From positions 1 to 64,000 of the forward strand of contig JASAMV010001995.1 in NCBI GenBank assembly GCA_030248065.1: DNA of 64,000 bases, given 5' to 3'. Position 1 is the first letter of the stretch, and every line of letters starts with the position of its first letter. This stretch comes from Rhynchonema sp. JSB1_4 (lineage: Eukaryota > Nematoda > Chromadorea > Monhysterida > Xyalidae). The notes below the pieces were generated by a model. It made no database searches, was not told the DNA's origin, and saw nothing but the letters and a program-made list of their open reading frames with translations. Below, one piece after another: positions 49,008 through 61,800 of the stretch. The translations under genes and the position numbers were made by a program.

Positions 49008-52000
49008 TCGACGACCGTTCCAGCTCGGAGGGAGGTTAGTAATGGTAGTAGTGAGCCACGCGTGCTAACCCCCGGCTGGATTATCGAATAATGTTTCGTC
49101 GTTTTATTACTCGATCGGACGTAAATCACACGTAGATTCAGGTAGGGTTAAGAGAAAGTTCCGTTTTGTATGGTAAGACCAGAGTTTAAGTAGTCACCGC
49201 ACACAGAGAATTAATACAAGACACGGTTACACTGAACGCTGATTGGTTAGAATATTGCAATTGTATGAATTGATTGGTTGACAGAATAAAACTAGCTTAT
49301 GCATACGGTAAAAGTCCTATGTTTGTATGTTACAATAATAAAGTAATTGTAGAGCGGGAAGTTTGAATTTGATCTAAAACAAGATGGCCGACAAGAGCGG
49401 CTTGAAACCATTACAAAAACCCTAAACGCGGCAATACAAAAGTAGAATCAACCCGAATAGGCGACAGGGGTCGGTAGTTCGGGGCAATGGTGTGAGCCCC
49501 ATTGCTACCCCCCTGCCTCCTACTGGGACTCCCGTTCCAGCCTCCTAAAACACCCAAAACTAGCTAAGTGATGTGAGTGAGAAAGAGAGGGGTATGGGTG
49601 TCTCTACCGACAAGCTGCACACCATGAAAATAGTTGATGTTTAAGTGGTGTGACGCTTGTACAAAATTGTAGGCCGGGTGCGTTGTTGTGAGAATGAGAG
49701 AGAGAGAAAAAATAAATGCAAATTTACGCTCTAAAAGTATAATAGAAATTGTAAGAAAGTTAAAATGTACCTGAATAAACGTGAAACAGACGCCGAACGT
49801 CTATGAGAGAAAGAAAAAGAGACAACACAATAAATTGTGAGCAATATAACAAATGTGTAAGTCAATTTGGACTATTACACAAAACCACAAATACCTGAGC
49901 ACACACAATATAATTACCCGAAATAAAATTACCGGAATGTAGCAAATAATTTGAATAAATTTGAGCAGAAAACTAAAATTGAACAACAAATACTCGCATG
50001 ATTCCCACTGGTGCTTAAAATTGGGGGAGTTGTATTGAAAAATAAGATCGGATCTGCCATTTTTATTTTTGATTATTTGTTTTGAATGTGAGGTATTTTG
50101 TGTGTTGGGGGTAATTGGGGAATAAAGAGGTCTAGGGTGGGACGTTATTTGCACCATAAGGTGCGCATAACGCCTGCAAGCCCGGTTATTCACCAGTCGG
50201 CTGCAAAACTCTGAGGATCAGGCTCCAGCTAATGCTGGTACACCCTACCTCCGAGTAACCACGCTAGCCATGTATGTAAAATGAAAAGTAGTTTGGAATG
50301 TAAATGGGGAAGGTGGGGAGGATTGTGTTTTGTTGAAAAAATGACTGATCCGACCTGAATGATTAGGAGGGAAGAGAAAGAAAGATGTCCCAGAGATATC
50401 CTATGGCAAGTTATGCTTGTCCAATAGGCCAGGTACATCGGCACCAACTGTTCCTCATACGTACAAAACCTTAACACCAATAAACACACACAAACCAAAT
50501 TATAACACGAAATTTAACCGTTTTTACGAGAAAATAGTGAATTTTTAAGATAAATTGGCTGATTGTGAGGCTCAAAATCTATGCTTCTTTGGTTCTTCTT
50601 TGGAGATACTAATATAAACTAGCAGAAATCCACTTCTACCACTGGATTGTGAGAACCGCGAGAATTTTTTACGTGAGCACACACAGAATCGAGAGAAAAG
50701 AAAGGAAAAAAATTTTTTAAAACTAGCTTAATACCATAATGAAATGCATCAACATACAGTTTTCCTAGGTGATTCCTTAGGTGAGGGCTCTAGCCCAGTT
50801 TCCTCAATTGCTATAAGAAAACGTAAATGATAACAATAAACAAACTTAACCAAATGTATTACCAAATAACTCAACCAAAACCTTTGGTACCCCAGCGAAA
50901 TCTAATTTCAACAACAACCTCCTAGGCCGGGGACCTCTACAAAAACAAAAATACTTGAGTTCGGCCGGAGCCAACAAAGAACAACACAATAATAATAAAC
51001 TCCTTATGTGTCCCTGTGGACCAACTTTTTACCCAAAGCAACAAACGAGAAAGAAAAAAAAACAAAACTACAAAAACCTAGTCCTAGCCTATGCACCCTG
51101 ACACCCACTCAAACACACACAAAGTCGGCTCCCTAATGGGCCCAAAATGTTGCTGATAAGCAGAGAAAGAATGCCTGGCTGGATCGGGAGATTTTCATAT
51201 ACTACTTATTTTCCTATCAAATACCCGAATATTGGGCATTCCTTCACCACTTATAGCCGAACTTCGGTGCTTATTTATATGGTTTTATGGTTTTCTTAGT
51301 CTTTCACTTATAAACTACGTTTACACACACGTTCTGCACGTTTATTTTCCATTTCCGACGATTTTTCGGCCAAACAACCCGTATTCTGGCCTCATTTTTC
51401 TCATTTTCGTTCTTATTGTCGAGGAGATGTTTCATTCTTCACTTTTTTCATAATAACGTCCATACAACGTCAAACATTCGTATACGCAACAAAAACTAAC
51501 TTCTTACGCGTTTTTGCACCCGTCCATGGTTGGACAAGGTACAACGGTTTACCAAGGTACCTTCTGCAGGTGCTCCTCCGCTTCGAATTACAAAAGAAAT
51601 TTTCGTATTTTCATTCATATTTTCGTTAATTTTTTGTTTCGCAAATGAACTTATTTGACATATCACTTCGTAAAAATCACATTCCAGCTCATGAAAATAC
51701 CAAATGCCCACGAAAATTCGCGACAATAGCGCCCAACATCGTGAACTGACGTGCCGAAACGACGCAAAACTTCAGCTCCTCAGGTTGGCTATTTTGCAAG
51801 TGCCTCCGGGCTATTGGTCTCTTAACGGGACGCGCCCGTAGGTATTTGCATAGCTCTGTACGTTCGTCATGGAAGGAAAGTCACAACTTTCGCAAAAGTC
51901 TTAACCTGACTGGGACGCAAAGCAAAATTCCCGTGGGGGAAAATTTCAGGGCGGCTCCCACCTCGTAGGTAAGCCTCATATATTCACTTAGGTAAGCCCA

Positions 52001-54661
52001 TAAGTTGCTTATAGATGCTGTTTAGTTGCCATAGAAGTGCTTATCCTCTTCCCTTCCTTCAATTTTCACCAACAAATTGCCAAACAAAAAAAAATTTTTT
52101 TCCATTTTGTTCAGCAATAAGGTATAATGTCACGTAGGTCAGTCCGTACTCTGTGACACTCTACCATGGTACATTTCGAACTCCTTCTCTTTTCTCTCCT
52201 ATCACTGTTTCCATCATATTTTTTCGTTTTTGAGACATTTTTACTTCATTGAGAATTTTCTATTCTCTTTTATTCATTTTCGAACCTCAGATAACCCACA
52301 TTTCGGCGTTTTGACTTAACCAACTAAAGCCCTTCATTGTCCTTGTTGGCAAACCAAAATTTGCCTAACTAGGCCTTTAGCCATGATAGTTTCACACTGC
52401 TGTGAGAGTATTTCATTCTCCGTAGCCATGAAACATCATGTTTTCGACAAAAATGTCCGAAAAATAGGTTCTTAAAACTTCTTAGTTTTCCACATAGTTA
52501 GCTTTCCAGAAGCTTCCCAGTGTAGACGCTGCGTATTTTTAAGCTTATTCTGTGTTGCTTGAGCTTATCTATCTTCAGGGAATTTCGTTTTGGCCTCACT
52601 CAAGTTTTTTTTTCTCTATTTTGGCACAAAATCGACTTTTATTCTTTAAAATCGTATTTTTGTGCTAAAAATGTCGTATTTCTTACTCATCCTGTAAACA
52701 AGCTCACTTTCCCGAATTTCTTCATAGATAGCACTCTTTGCCAGCCACACATTGTCTTTTCATGCAGATTAGTGCATCAACTTTATTATCTTCTCACATA
52801 AATACTTTTCACTTACAAAAGTCTGCACTGTGAGTGATATTAAGTGCAGTTTGGACAACTTTCTCGTTGTTGATCCTATTTACAGTCTTATATACCTTTA
52901 GGTACTCTTTTTTTGTTTTTCTGCGTGAAATTCCTGAAATCAGTCTGACAAATATTACCGATTTTTTCCAAAAATCATATTCTGTAACTTTCAGAATTTT
53001 CCTTTTTTTCTTCGTATAGCCCTGAACGTAATTAAACCCCACTGCATGAGGTGGATCAATCTGGGATTGATTTTCAAACCTCAGGCAGTGCATTGGATTC
53101 CCAGTTTCCCTGATGTTTCATATCATATTTCATATTAGCATACTCCATTTGGGGCTTCCTCCACAATCTATGTTACCGTAACCCACTTGGGAACAGATCG
53201 TGTCGAGAGCCTGCTGACTGCTTACCGCAAAATGGCGCGATTTCAAATCAATGAGAAAGAAAATTTGCGGGGAAAAATTGTGAAGTTCCTTCCCAGACCT
53301 TTTCCCCTTTCCCAAAAAAAAAAACCCTTTTCCACAACTTTTTTACTTTTCCCCGAAACCAATCTCAAGCCACCGCCCCCCCCCCCCCCCCCCCCCCCCA
53401 CCCCGGCGCCCCCAAGCGCTCCCCCCTTTCCCGGCCGGGAAAAGAACGGGGGCCCGTTTTCCCCTTTCTCGCCGCTAAGGCCTAAGCCCGTCGCTACTTC
53501 CATGGAAGGAAGGCCATAAACAAACATTGTGAAGTTCTCCCCACGCCCCACAGCCCCATAGCAAATAGGCTAGGGTTCAATCATAGGTTCCAATTAACTC
53601 ATTTAGCTAAAACCACATTTGTTTTAGTCTACTTGCCTCCTTAAGATCACATAATTAGCATCCTTGGGCCCCACGGTTCACTTCCGTGACTTGGACGGAC
53701 CCATAACGTTTCACCATTTTCGTCAATCCCAATTCTTTTAGATGCCTTCATTGTCCATTCTGGAGCTTCACTCCCATAATCTCATCGTATTAATTCACCT
53801 ATCTTTACATCCTGTCTTCAGACTTTCATTTTAAACGTAACTTCTAAAAATCCAAGGAAAAATTACCCTCACTTTTAATAAAATCCTCGTAATGTTGTTT
53901 CATTTCCTTGAAACATTTTGCCTATTAGTCAATTCACTTAGGCCCTAATTCCATCACTATTCTCCATTACTGACACTCTTGTGTTCCTGTTTCTCTGGAT
54001 TTTCTGCTCCAGATTTTCCTCCAAAAGTGCCACTTTTGTCGAATCCGAAGGGGGGGCTGCCCCCATTTTTGGCATAAAAACGTTTAGGCTTAATTGCTTA
54101 TCTCCATCTAAAGCCCTCAATTTTCATAATTCTTCTTGTTCTCAAACCCTTTATGAAACATCATTTCGTCAACCTCTTCGGTTGATTCATTTATTCCAGC
54201 AACCATAATATACTAGCACTTTAACTTTGGCCGCTATTCTCCATTTTCGTCACCTTAAATTCACGTATATTCTGGTTTTGTTTTCTCCAGAAGCTTAGTA
54301 TTTCAGGATCGCAGCTTTCTCACCAAAGTCAAACCCGGGAGGTATTGACATAGCGAAAAATAAAAGAGCATATCACTGATTTTCTTTGTTCCTTAGCGCT
54401 TCTAAACGGCAAAGCCGTTTTGAAATAGCGTGTACTTTAGACAATCAGTGCATATTGCTACTGAGCTTAGTCAATGTTGGACTTAATGAGGTACTGGTAC
54501 CTCCCTGCGCATCCTGAAATCTCAGCTTCTGGGCTGATGTTTCACTTCCTTAACCATCATATTGCAAAACAATTCCTATTCTGACCTCATGTCATACCCA
54601 GCCAGCCTCCAGGAAAGAAAAAAAATTCCTTTCCCTTGGGAACTATTTTCTTCAAGCCAGC
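49008..54661. other. 5.6 kb without recognisable genes between the orphan ORF and the retroelement
   Basis: No coding region is supported. Low-complexity A+T-rich tracts alternate with T/C-rich pieces. It may include the retroelement's 3' LTR and untranslated region, but with the 5' LTR outside the window I cannot match the two copies. A homopolymer-rich anomaly lies at about 53310-53480. Confidence 0.5.
53310..53480. other. Homopolymer-rich stretch, possible sequencing or assembly artefact
   Basis: A run of A (about 11), then a run of about 30 C, then CCCCGGCGCCCCC, GGGGGCCCG and doubled or tripled bases throughout. Nothing similar occurs elsewhere in the window. Base runs this inflated are typical of poor-quality reads. 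Confidence 0.5.
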
Positions 54662-57600
54662 TCAGTCCCTTTCCTGATCACCTTTTTGATCAGGGGACGG
54701 CTGAGCTTCCTTTTTCCCATTCATTACTTCACCTAAAATCGTCATTATTTGTGGTACATTCAAATCATTTGGTAATGATATTTCAGTTTGAATGGCCACC
54801 ATATTTACTTCTGTCTGAGGTTTAGGCTTGCGTATAGCAAATGCCGACTCTCCTTGGTCTTCAGGTATCTGTGTTGCCTGCCTAAATTCCTCTTCAGAAT
54901 ATAAAATTGATTTATTCTGAATCTTATCCTTCATCTGTGCTTCAGGGTACCTATACTGGGGCTCAATTATGATGTCACCCTTCTTAGAAAACTCTGTGGG
55001 CTGGAATTTAATAAATTCTGTGCCCGTCCAAAAGAAATCATCTGGAATATCTTTCGAACACGGTAACACTGTTTCAAGGTGTACCGGCTTAATGTTCATT
55101 TGCGGATCGTGTACCTTACGCACGTATACCCGTCCACCAGTAGTGACGTCACATACCCTGTAAGGTCCTCGTGCTCGCCAAGCTATCTTGTACGATTTAC
55201 CCGTAATAGATGGCTTGCCTTGAACAAATATTCTCTGGCCTGGTGCCACCCTAAAAGCTCCTATATTTTTCTTATCATGTCTAGATTTTCTCGCCCAATA
55301 TGCTCTTTCGAGTGACATGGCGATTTCTTCTTCCATTTGCTTATCCAAATAATCTTGATATTCCGCATACTGCTTTTGTTCAGCTATTGACGGTGTTTGA
55401 GACAACACTGTTGATGCTGGTATTAAAGCAGGTCCTCTCTTATGCAAAATCTGGTATGGGCTGTAGCCCGTCTCAGTGACTTGCGTATTGATGCTTATCA
55501 CTGCTAAAGGCAGCCCCTGTTTCCATTCCTTATTATTTGGGCCTAGCATTCTACGTAAGGTCCTCAATAATTTCTTATTCATATTTTCCACTGCCCCCAA
55601 AGGGCGATGAGCCATCGTAAACTGCTGTTTTATACCCAAAGTTTTGCACATCTCTCTAAAACCTTTCGCCCTAAATGCACCTTCTTGGTCACAGCTGACA
55701 AGGCGAGGCCTCCAGCAATGAGAAAGAAAAGTCATAAATGCTTCTTTCACCTCTTGTTCTTTTCTTGACTTCAGTGGGATAGCCTCCACATATTTACTAT
55801 AAAAGTCTAAGATCACCAATATGTATTGGTACCCATCATCTGTCTTATCTAGTCCTAATATATCCATTCCCACCGTTGCAAACGGTTCAGGGATCACTTT
55901 TGTCGGGCGATAATCTGTGGCTTGCGGCTTCAAATTATCTGCCGTTAGCGCACAAACCTTACATGACTTACAAAACTTATCCACATCGCGATACATGCCC
56001 CTCCAATAGAATTGCGTTTTCAAACGCGCATAAGTGCCCTCCGTCAGGAAATGGCCACTGAAATGATGCGCGTCCGTCATCACCAAAATCTTGTGTTCCT
56101 CAGGCACGATGACCTGGTCGTAATGTTTCTCTTCCCGTTTCAGGCGATATAGAATGCCAGATTTTGGATGAACGTATACACTGTCCTTAATCTCATAAAA
56201 CCACTTCGCCCCTTCGGTATCAGGCAAATCCTTCAACCGAGGTTCAAAGGTTCCCGTTTTCAGTCTGTTATACTGATGATAGGCCGTTATCATTTGTTGC
56301 AACACCGGGTCTTCCCGTTGTGCTTTGGCCACCGCTTGTGCTACTGCGTACGTTGGCCAATCGACACACAGCCATCCTTCATTTTCGCCCTGGGCGCTTA
56401 TTTCATACGTGAAATCATTTTCTACCCATTGTACTGTCTCGGAATCCGGCAACAGCCGCGAAAACTTATCTATTATCGTACGATTTACTTGAGATTCTTC
56501 TTCTGCTAGCTCTCGCATAATAGCTACTGTGTGTTCCTGTGCGTCCCGCTTAGCTTTTTCTTTGCCTTTCACAGGTTGAGGGTTAATTTTGCAAACTTTT
56601 CCCTCCGTTTCTTCAATACTTAAGCTCGTTTGTTTTGCTAAATCAATCTGCAAAACTTTCAGCGCATTTTCATCATTCGTAGGTATTTTGCGTATGCGTC
56701 TTTCTTTTTCAAATTGAGTCCAAAATTCTTTGACCTCCATTTTTCGTATAGGCTTGTGTTCCTCCAGTGAACCTGGTTCCATCATGATACTGGCTATTAG
56801 TGCCATATCCACTTTGGGTCCTTGTATTTGCTTTACCTTTTTATTGAACCAAGCCGTAAATTTCTGTGGCGAATCATTTCTTGATCTTATAAGCATATTG
56901 ACCATTTTCAACTCTGATTGAGCATTTGTTGCTGGTGCAATGGTGTGCACTTTGCTTAATTCCTCGAAATGTTTACGTACTCTTTTCTCTATGTCTTCTT
57001 GTACTGGACTTATGGCACAAAGCCCCCATATTTCTTCTAATGCTTCATCAATCGTAGGTTCCTTGTCTTTGTTCGGTTCCGTAGCACTTTCGTCATAATT
57101 TTCGCAGCCTGCCATGCGGCTGAACGCATCAGGAGCCTGATTTTGGCTACCTGCCCTATAAACGAAAGTGGGATTGAATGAGGCAATTAATTGTGCCCAC
57201 CTATCCACTCGTGCATTGTTGAAGTTTCCTGTCATACACATTTTTAATGCCGAATGGTCCGTGATGACCGTTAGCTTGTGCCCACGTAAGTACATTGAGA
57301 ACTGCATAATGCTCCATGCTATAGCCCCCATTTCCAATTCACTTGACGTATATTTCTTCTCCGCTTGCTTTAGCGAGCGGCTTGCATAAGCTATGGGTCG
57401 TAATTTTCCATTTTCATCCTCTTGGGATAAGATTGCGCCAAATCCCCATTTACTGCCATCAGTTTCCAAAGTCCATGGCTTTTCAAAATTTGGATACTTC
57501 AACATAATATCTTCTGCCATCTGTTGTTTGAGATATTCAAACGCAGCCTGGTGAAGGTCCGTCCAATTCCAGTCTTCATCCTTCTTCATAAGCTCATATA

Positions 57601-58837
57601 GTGGCGATGCCACTTGTGAAAAGCCCTTCACAAAACGTCGATAAAAACTGGTCATGCCTATAAATCGACGCAATTCTCGTAGGTTACTCGGCACCGGATA
57701 GGTACGTATTGGCAATGCTTTTTCGCCTTTTCGTATTCCATCAGCAGAAACCTCTGTACCTAGAAATTGCACTGATTCCAAGAGTAATTCGCACTTTTTC
57801 AACTCAGCGCGCATGCGTACGTCCCTCATCCGCTGAAACATCTTTCGTAATGTTTCTACATGTTCTTCAAACGTATTTGTGGTGACTATCAAGTCATCCA
57901 AATACCATCTTAACTTCTCTGGGTCCACGTTCTCAAAAATCTCCATCATTGTTCTACTGAAAATCGCCGGTGCGACTGACAGTCCCATAGACAATCGTGT
58001 GAACTTAAAGTGTCCCATGGGGCATATAAATGCCGTAATATCCTGGCATTCATCTGCGATCTTGATCTGCCAAAATCCACTTTTAAGGTCGATTTTCGAA
58101 AAGAACTTAGGTCTTATCATTCCCAGGCTGTCAATAAGCATTTGTATGTTTGGAATGGGAAATGCGTCTTGTACCAGCCGGGCATTCAATCTCCTATAAT
58201 CCTGACAAAGACGTACAGTTGAATCCGGCTTTGCGACTGGCACCAAAGGCGCTGCCCAGGCCGACGTACACTTGGCAATAATGCCTGCTTTTAGCATATC
58301 CTGCAAAGTTTGTTCAACTTTCTGCCTCACGCAAAAGTCCAATTTTCTACATGGCAACCTCACTGGTGTGTCATCTATTGTCTTAATCTTCGCTTCATGC
58401 CCTATGATTGGGTCCAATGGATCCCCTTTTACATAAATCACATCATAGAATTCCGTCAGTAACGTCAATATCGTTTCCTGATGTTCAGGAGATTTTTCAC
58501 GCAACGTGAATTTCAAATGTTCCTTAATTAATTTGACCTTTCGGTCTTTTCGTTCCTGTTCCGTTTCCTCCAGAACCTTAAAATCACTCGCATCTTGTAC
58601 TGGATTTTCACCCATTTGTTTTTGAGAACCCGAAGCAATGTTGTCTTCCGGGTCTCCTTGTTTCTTGAAAATCATATCTTCAATATTTTTCTTTCGGCGG
58701 TCCTCCTTCTTCTCTTCAAGCAGCTCTTCCAGAATCGCTGTACTCATAACTTGTCCTACCGCCTGCTCATTTTCCTTATTTACATCCTTTTGATCGCCCA
58801 GGACGTTTTCCACTGTGCTGAGATCACACCCGGACAT
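54662..58837 (-). CDS. pol: Gypsy-type Pol: reverse transcriptase, RNase H, integrase
   Basis: The frame encodes 1391 residues. The RT domain starts near residue 110 (VRLCQDYRRLNARL, KIDLKSGFWQI, FTRLSMGLSVAPAIF, active-site YLDD in LRWYLDDLIV). RNase H follows (ETDGSKWGFGAIL, SSELEMGAIAW, ITDHSALK). About 345 residues separate PDAFSR (near 573) from the integrase zinc finger (HHFSGHF ... CKSCKVC, near 922). That is longer than usual, and the sequence is charged and unassigned. The integrase core has D (VGMDILG), D (SCDQEGAF) and E (GAVENMNK), followed by a GPY/F-like RARGPYRV and an acidic tail. It lacks its own protease, which is in the preceding frame. The start ATG at 58837 overlaps that frame by 58 bases, so expression probably needs -1 shifting or reinitiation. 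Confidence 0.93.
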   Translation of the reverse strand: MSGCDLSTVENVLGDQKDVNKENEQAVGQVMSTAILEELLEEKKEDRRKKNIEDMIFKKQGDPEDNIASGSQKQMGENPVQDASDFKVLEETEQERKDRKVKLIKEHLKFTLREKSPEHQETILTLLTEFYDVIYVKGDPLDPIIGHEAKIKTIDDTPVRLPCRKLDFCVRQKVEQTLQDMLKAGIIAKCTSAWAAPLVPVAKPDSTVRLCQDYRRLNARLVQDAFPIPNIQMLIDSLGMIRPKFFSKIDLKSGFWQIKIADECQDITAFICPMGHFKFTRLSMGLSVAPAIFSRTMMEIFENVDPEKLRWYLDDLIVTTNTFEEHVETLRKMFQRMRDVRMRAELKKCELLLESVQFLGTEVSADGIRKGEKALPIRTYPVPSNLRELRRFIGMTSFYRRFVKGFSQVASPLYELMKKDEDWNWTDLHQAAFEYLKQQMAEDIMLKYPNFEKPWTLETDGSKWGFGAILSQEDENGKLRPIAYASRSLKQAEKKYTSSELEMGAIAWSIMQFSMYLRGHKLTVITDHSALKMCMTGNFNNARVDRWAQLIASFNPTFVYRAGSQNQAPDAFSRMAGCENYDESATEPNKDKEPTIDEALEEIWGLCAISPVQEDIEKRVRKHFEELSKVHTIAPATNAQSELKMVNMLIRSRNDSPQKFTAWFNKKVKQIQGPKVDMALIASIMMEPGSLEEHKPIRKMEVKEFWTQFEKERRIRKIPTNDENALKVLQIDLAKQTSLSIEETEGKVCKINPQPVKGKEKAKRDAQEHTVAIMRELAEEESQVNRTIIDKFSRLLPDSETVQWVENDFTYEISAQGENEGWLCVDWPTYAVAQAVAKAQREDPVLQQMITAYHQYNRLKTGTFEPRLKDLPDTEGAKWFYEIKDSVYVHPKSGILYRLKREEKHYDQVIVPEEHKILVMTDAHHFSGHFLTEGTYARLKTQFYWRGMYRDVDKFCKSCKVCALTADNLKPQATDYRPTKVIPEPFATVGMDILGLDKTDDGYQYILVILDFYSKYVEAIPLKSRKEQEVKEAFMTFLSHCWRPRLVSCDQEGAFRAKGFREMCKTLGIKQQFTMAHRPLGAVENMNKKLLRTLRRMLGPNNKEWKQGLPLAVISINTQVTETGYSPYQILHKRGPALIPASTVLSQTPSIAEQKQYAEYQDYLDKQMEEEIAMSLERAYWARKSRHDKKNIGAFRVAPGQRIFVQGKPSITGKSYKIAWRARGPYRVCDVTTGGRVYVRKVHDPQMNIKPVHLETVLPCSKDIPDDFFWTGTEFIKFQPTEFSKKGDIIIEPQYRYPEAQMKDKIQNKSILYSEEEFRQATQIPEDQGESAFAIRKPKPQTEVNMVAIQTEISLPNDLNVPQIMTILGEVMNGKKEAQPSPDQKGDQERD

Positions 58838-61800
58838 TGGGTCCCAGCATTGTGAAAATCCTGCTTCTGTTTACGTAATGCTTCTTCAACATTATGCTCA
58901 ACCCCATAGTCAATATGGTCTATCGACGCAGCCATACTGTATCCCCGTTCACCCACGATCGTACTTTCTTCAATTTCAATATCTTTATCGCCCGTATTGA
59001 ACATTGTGATCTGATTTATGCTAAAATCAGTGGGGTATATGCCCTCCACAATGTTCAGCGTATCGATATCATCTTTCATAAAACCTACTGACGGGTGAAC
59101 GTGTTGCACTACTTCATCAGGCCTGATTTGGGCCCACTCTTCCATTATATCCATAGTTTCTGATTGGCTTCGACCCATATCGTCAATTACGTATACACTC
59201 ACAGGTACCACCGCCCTAGGTGGTATCGTGACCTTTTTCGCCACGTATATCACACCCGGTACCATGCGGCGCCTTGCAGGCCTAACCAAATTGGTTGCCG
59301 GTGTGTATTCTTCTGGCTCCTGTCCTGATTCTGCCTGCTGTTCTTCCGGAGCTTTTTCTTTATTTTTATCCTCAATAGTATTGACTTTTGGGTCAATTTT
59401 ATCATATGGACGACCATTCTTCCTTAATTCTTCCTTTGGCCTATCGCCAACGGGCTTATTCCTGTCTTGGAATCCACAGGGTTTAGCCCCTGGATGACGA
59501 TTCGGTGGCATGCTCACTGGTTTCGAGGCATGCTTATTTCGTTCGAACATTTCAATCTTCTTTTTCTCCTCCTTGTCTTCCGAAGATGGACCTTTGGTGA
59601 CCTTCTTCTTTTGGTCCTTACTTGACTTTGGAGCCGTATTCGGACGTTTTTGGTGCTGGTTTCGCACCACCAACTTCTTATTTTCCGGATCCAAATTTAT
59701 TCGTATTGGGGCTTGGTCTTTGCGAGCAGCGGCTATTTTGTCCGCCACCTCCTTCTCAAGCCTCTTCTTATCCGCCCATTCGGCTTCCCCGAAATGGGTA
59801 TTCCCAAACATCTCGTCTATGGCACCAATGCCAAAGATAGACTTATAAATGTCCTCACCTTGCAAAAATGGGATCAATTTCGGTCCCCGTTTTCCACAGG
59901 TTATGTTCAACAGAACAATGCCTGTTAGTGCACTTCTGTATCCGTGAAATCCCTCAATAATCATATGGCATTTATAATGCTCCGTAATGATCTTTTCGCG
60001 TACCAAAATCGTAAAATCCCTTACTGAGAGTAAGTTCACCGCACTCCCGCTGTCTTCGAGCATTGATAATTGTGCCATCTTAAAAAATTTCTCATCATAA
60101 CAGCGAATATCCAGCTCTTTGACTGGGCGACATACTCGCATCAGTAGTTCCGCTGTCTTGTCGTTTGCCTGCTCCTCTTTTGTTGAGATCTTTATACTAT
60201 CCATTTTAGTTTTGGAACCTAAATGCCCTTGCTTGGCAATCAATAATTCATATACTTGATCCTTTTCACCCTGTGGTCCTTTGAAGGCTCCATCAAATGT
60301 AGGCTTGGCCTTTTTCGGCCAGTCCGTCATATCCACTACCGCATCCGGTTTCTGGATTGGTTTCTTATCCAATGTTGCAATAAAAATCTTCGGGAACGTA
60401 TGCTTACCCCGAATTTGCTGCATTTTCGCCGTTTCCTTCCTTTCCCAACCAACTTGGAAAGGTCCTCTGCGAAATTCTATCTCGGATTCTGTCTTATTTG
60501 GAAAATTATGCCAGTACCGAGCCAATTGTTCGGTCTGGGCCTCTTGTGACACATTATATAGGTTCACATATGTAGACGTCTTAATTAACGCCACTTCCGG
60601 ACACTGAATTTGCTCCGGCTTTATGTTCAAAGTCTCCATTATTTCACGTAATATCTTCAACCTATGTTGCAGGTCATCCTGTGCCCGCACCAAATCACGC
60701 AATTTCTTCCTATTTTGACCCTTTTTTGAGTCTGTCTGGGTACTTGCGTCCTTCATAGATATTGTTTTTGCGCAATTTATCATACCTACAAAAGCAGGTG
60801 TGACTGAATATGCCTTCAGTCCTTCATATTCATCTCCTTCGGACGTATTCTGTTCCTCAGACTCCGGTCCAGAATCCGATTGATCCTCCGCCTTGAAGCG
60901 GTTTAAACTATCCTCTAGGTCCTCTTCCTTTTGGCCGAGTGCCAAAACCGACGAAGCTTGCTTCTGTTGGTTCATATTTTGCACCTTTTCAGCTGTATTT
61001 GTTCCAACTGTCATTTCATATAAGTCTTCTCGTCGAGGCATTCGTGTGTTGAAAGCCCCTCGTTCTCTAAACTGAGTTTTCCCTTTTCGTTCAGCAGCTT
61101 GGAATTTTTCCACCATCACGTCCCATTTGGCCATTTTGGTTTCCCTCTGCACCACTTTGGACGCCTCCTTTTGCGTCATCTTATATTGGTTCCTCATATA
61201 TTCAACCGCTTCCTTATTTTTAGCTGCTTTACGCATATTGTAATCATGCTCAGCTTCCTTAGCTGCCATCATCACATCTATAGTATTCCTCCATTGTTGT
61301 TGCGGATTTGTCATCAATTTCCGAATTTCGGGCTTTATGGTGGACAGAAATAATTCTGCCTTCCATGAACTAGGCTGGTCCTTGTATGCCTTATTTAGAA
61401 TCTTACAATACTCATGGTGCCATTCTTGCACTGTCTGCTTTTGTTGCATACTGTTGTGCACTTGTGTCATATATTTCTTCAAATTCCTGGCATTTGTAAA
61501 TGCCTCACGCAACTTATTCATGATGTATTCGTAATCAGTACCTCTGATATCCCTTTTTAGGTCGAATAAATGAGCTCGACCTGTCCCTTTCATCATTTTG
61601 ACCAAAGCCAAATATCGGTCCTCCATTGATAACCCGGCCGCTACGGCACAGCTATCAAACTCCTCTTGCCAATCCTCAATATCCATAGCATCTTCCTTGG
61701 CTGGGTCATAATCTAGGCACTCAATTGGGAGCCATTCCTGGAATTGTTTCCATTGTTTCTTCCAATCGGGTCTTTTATCGCTATTTCTCAACAAATATAG

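Noticed and set aside
51120..51150. LTR-end plus primer-binding-site-like junction on the minus strand (CAACA followed by TTTTGGGCCCA)
   Set aside because: No second LTR copy could be matched in the window and the tRNA complement is not convincing.
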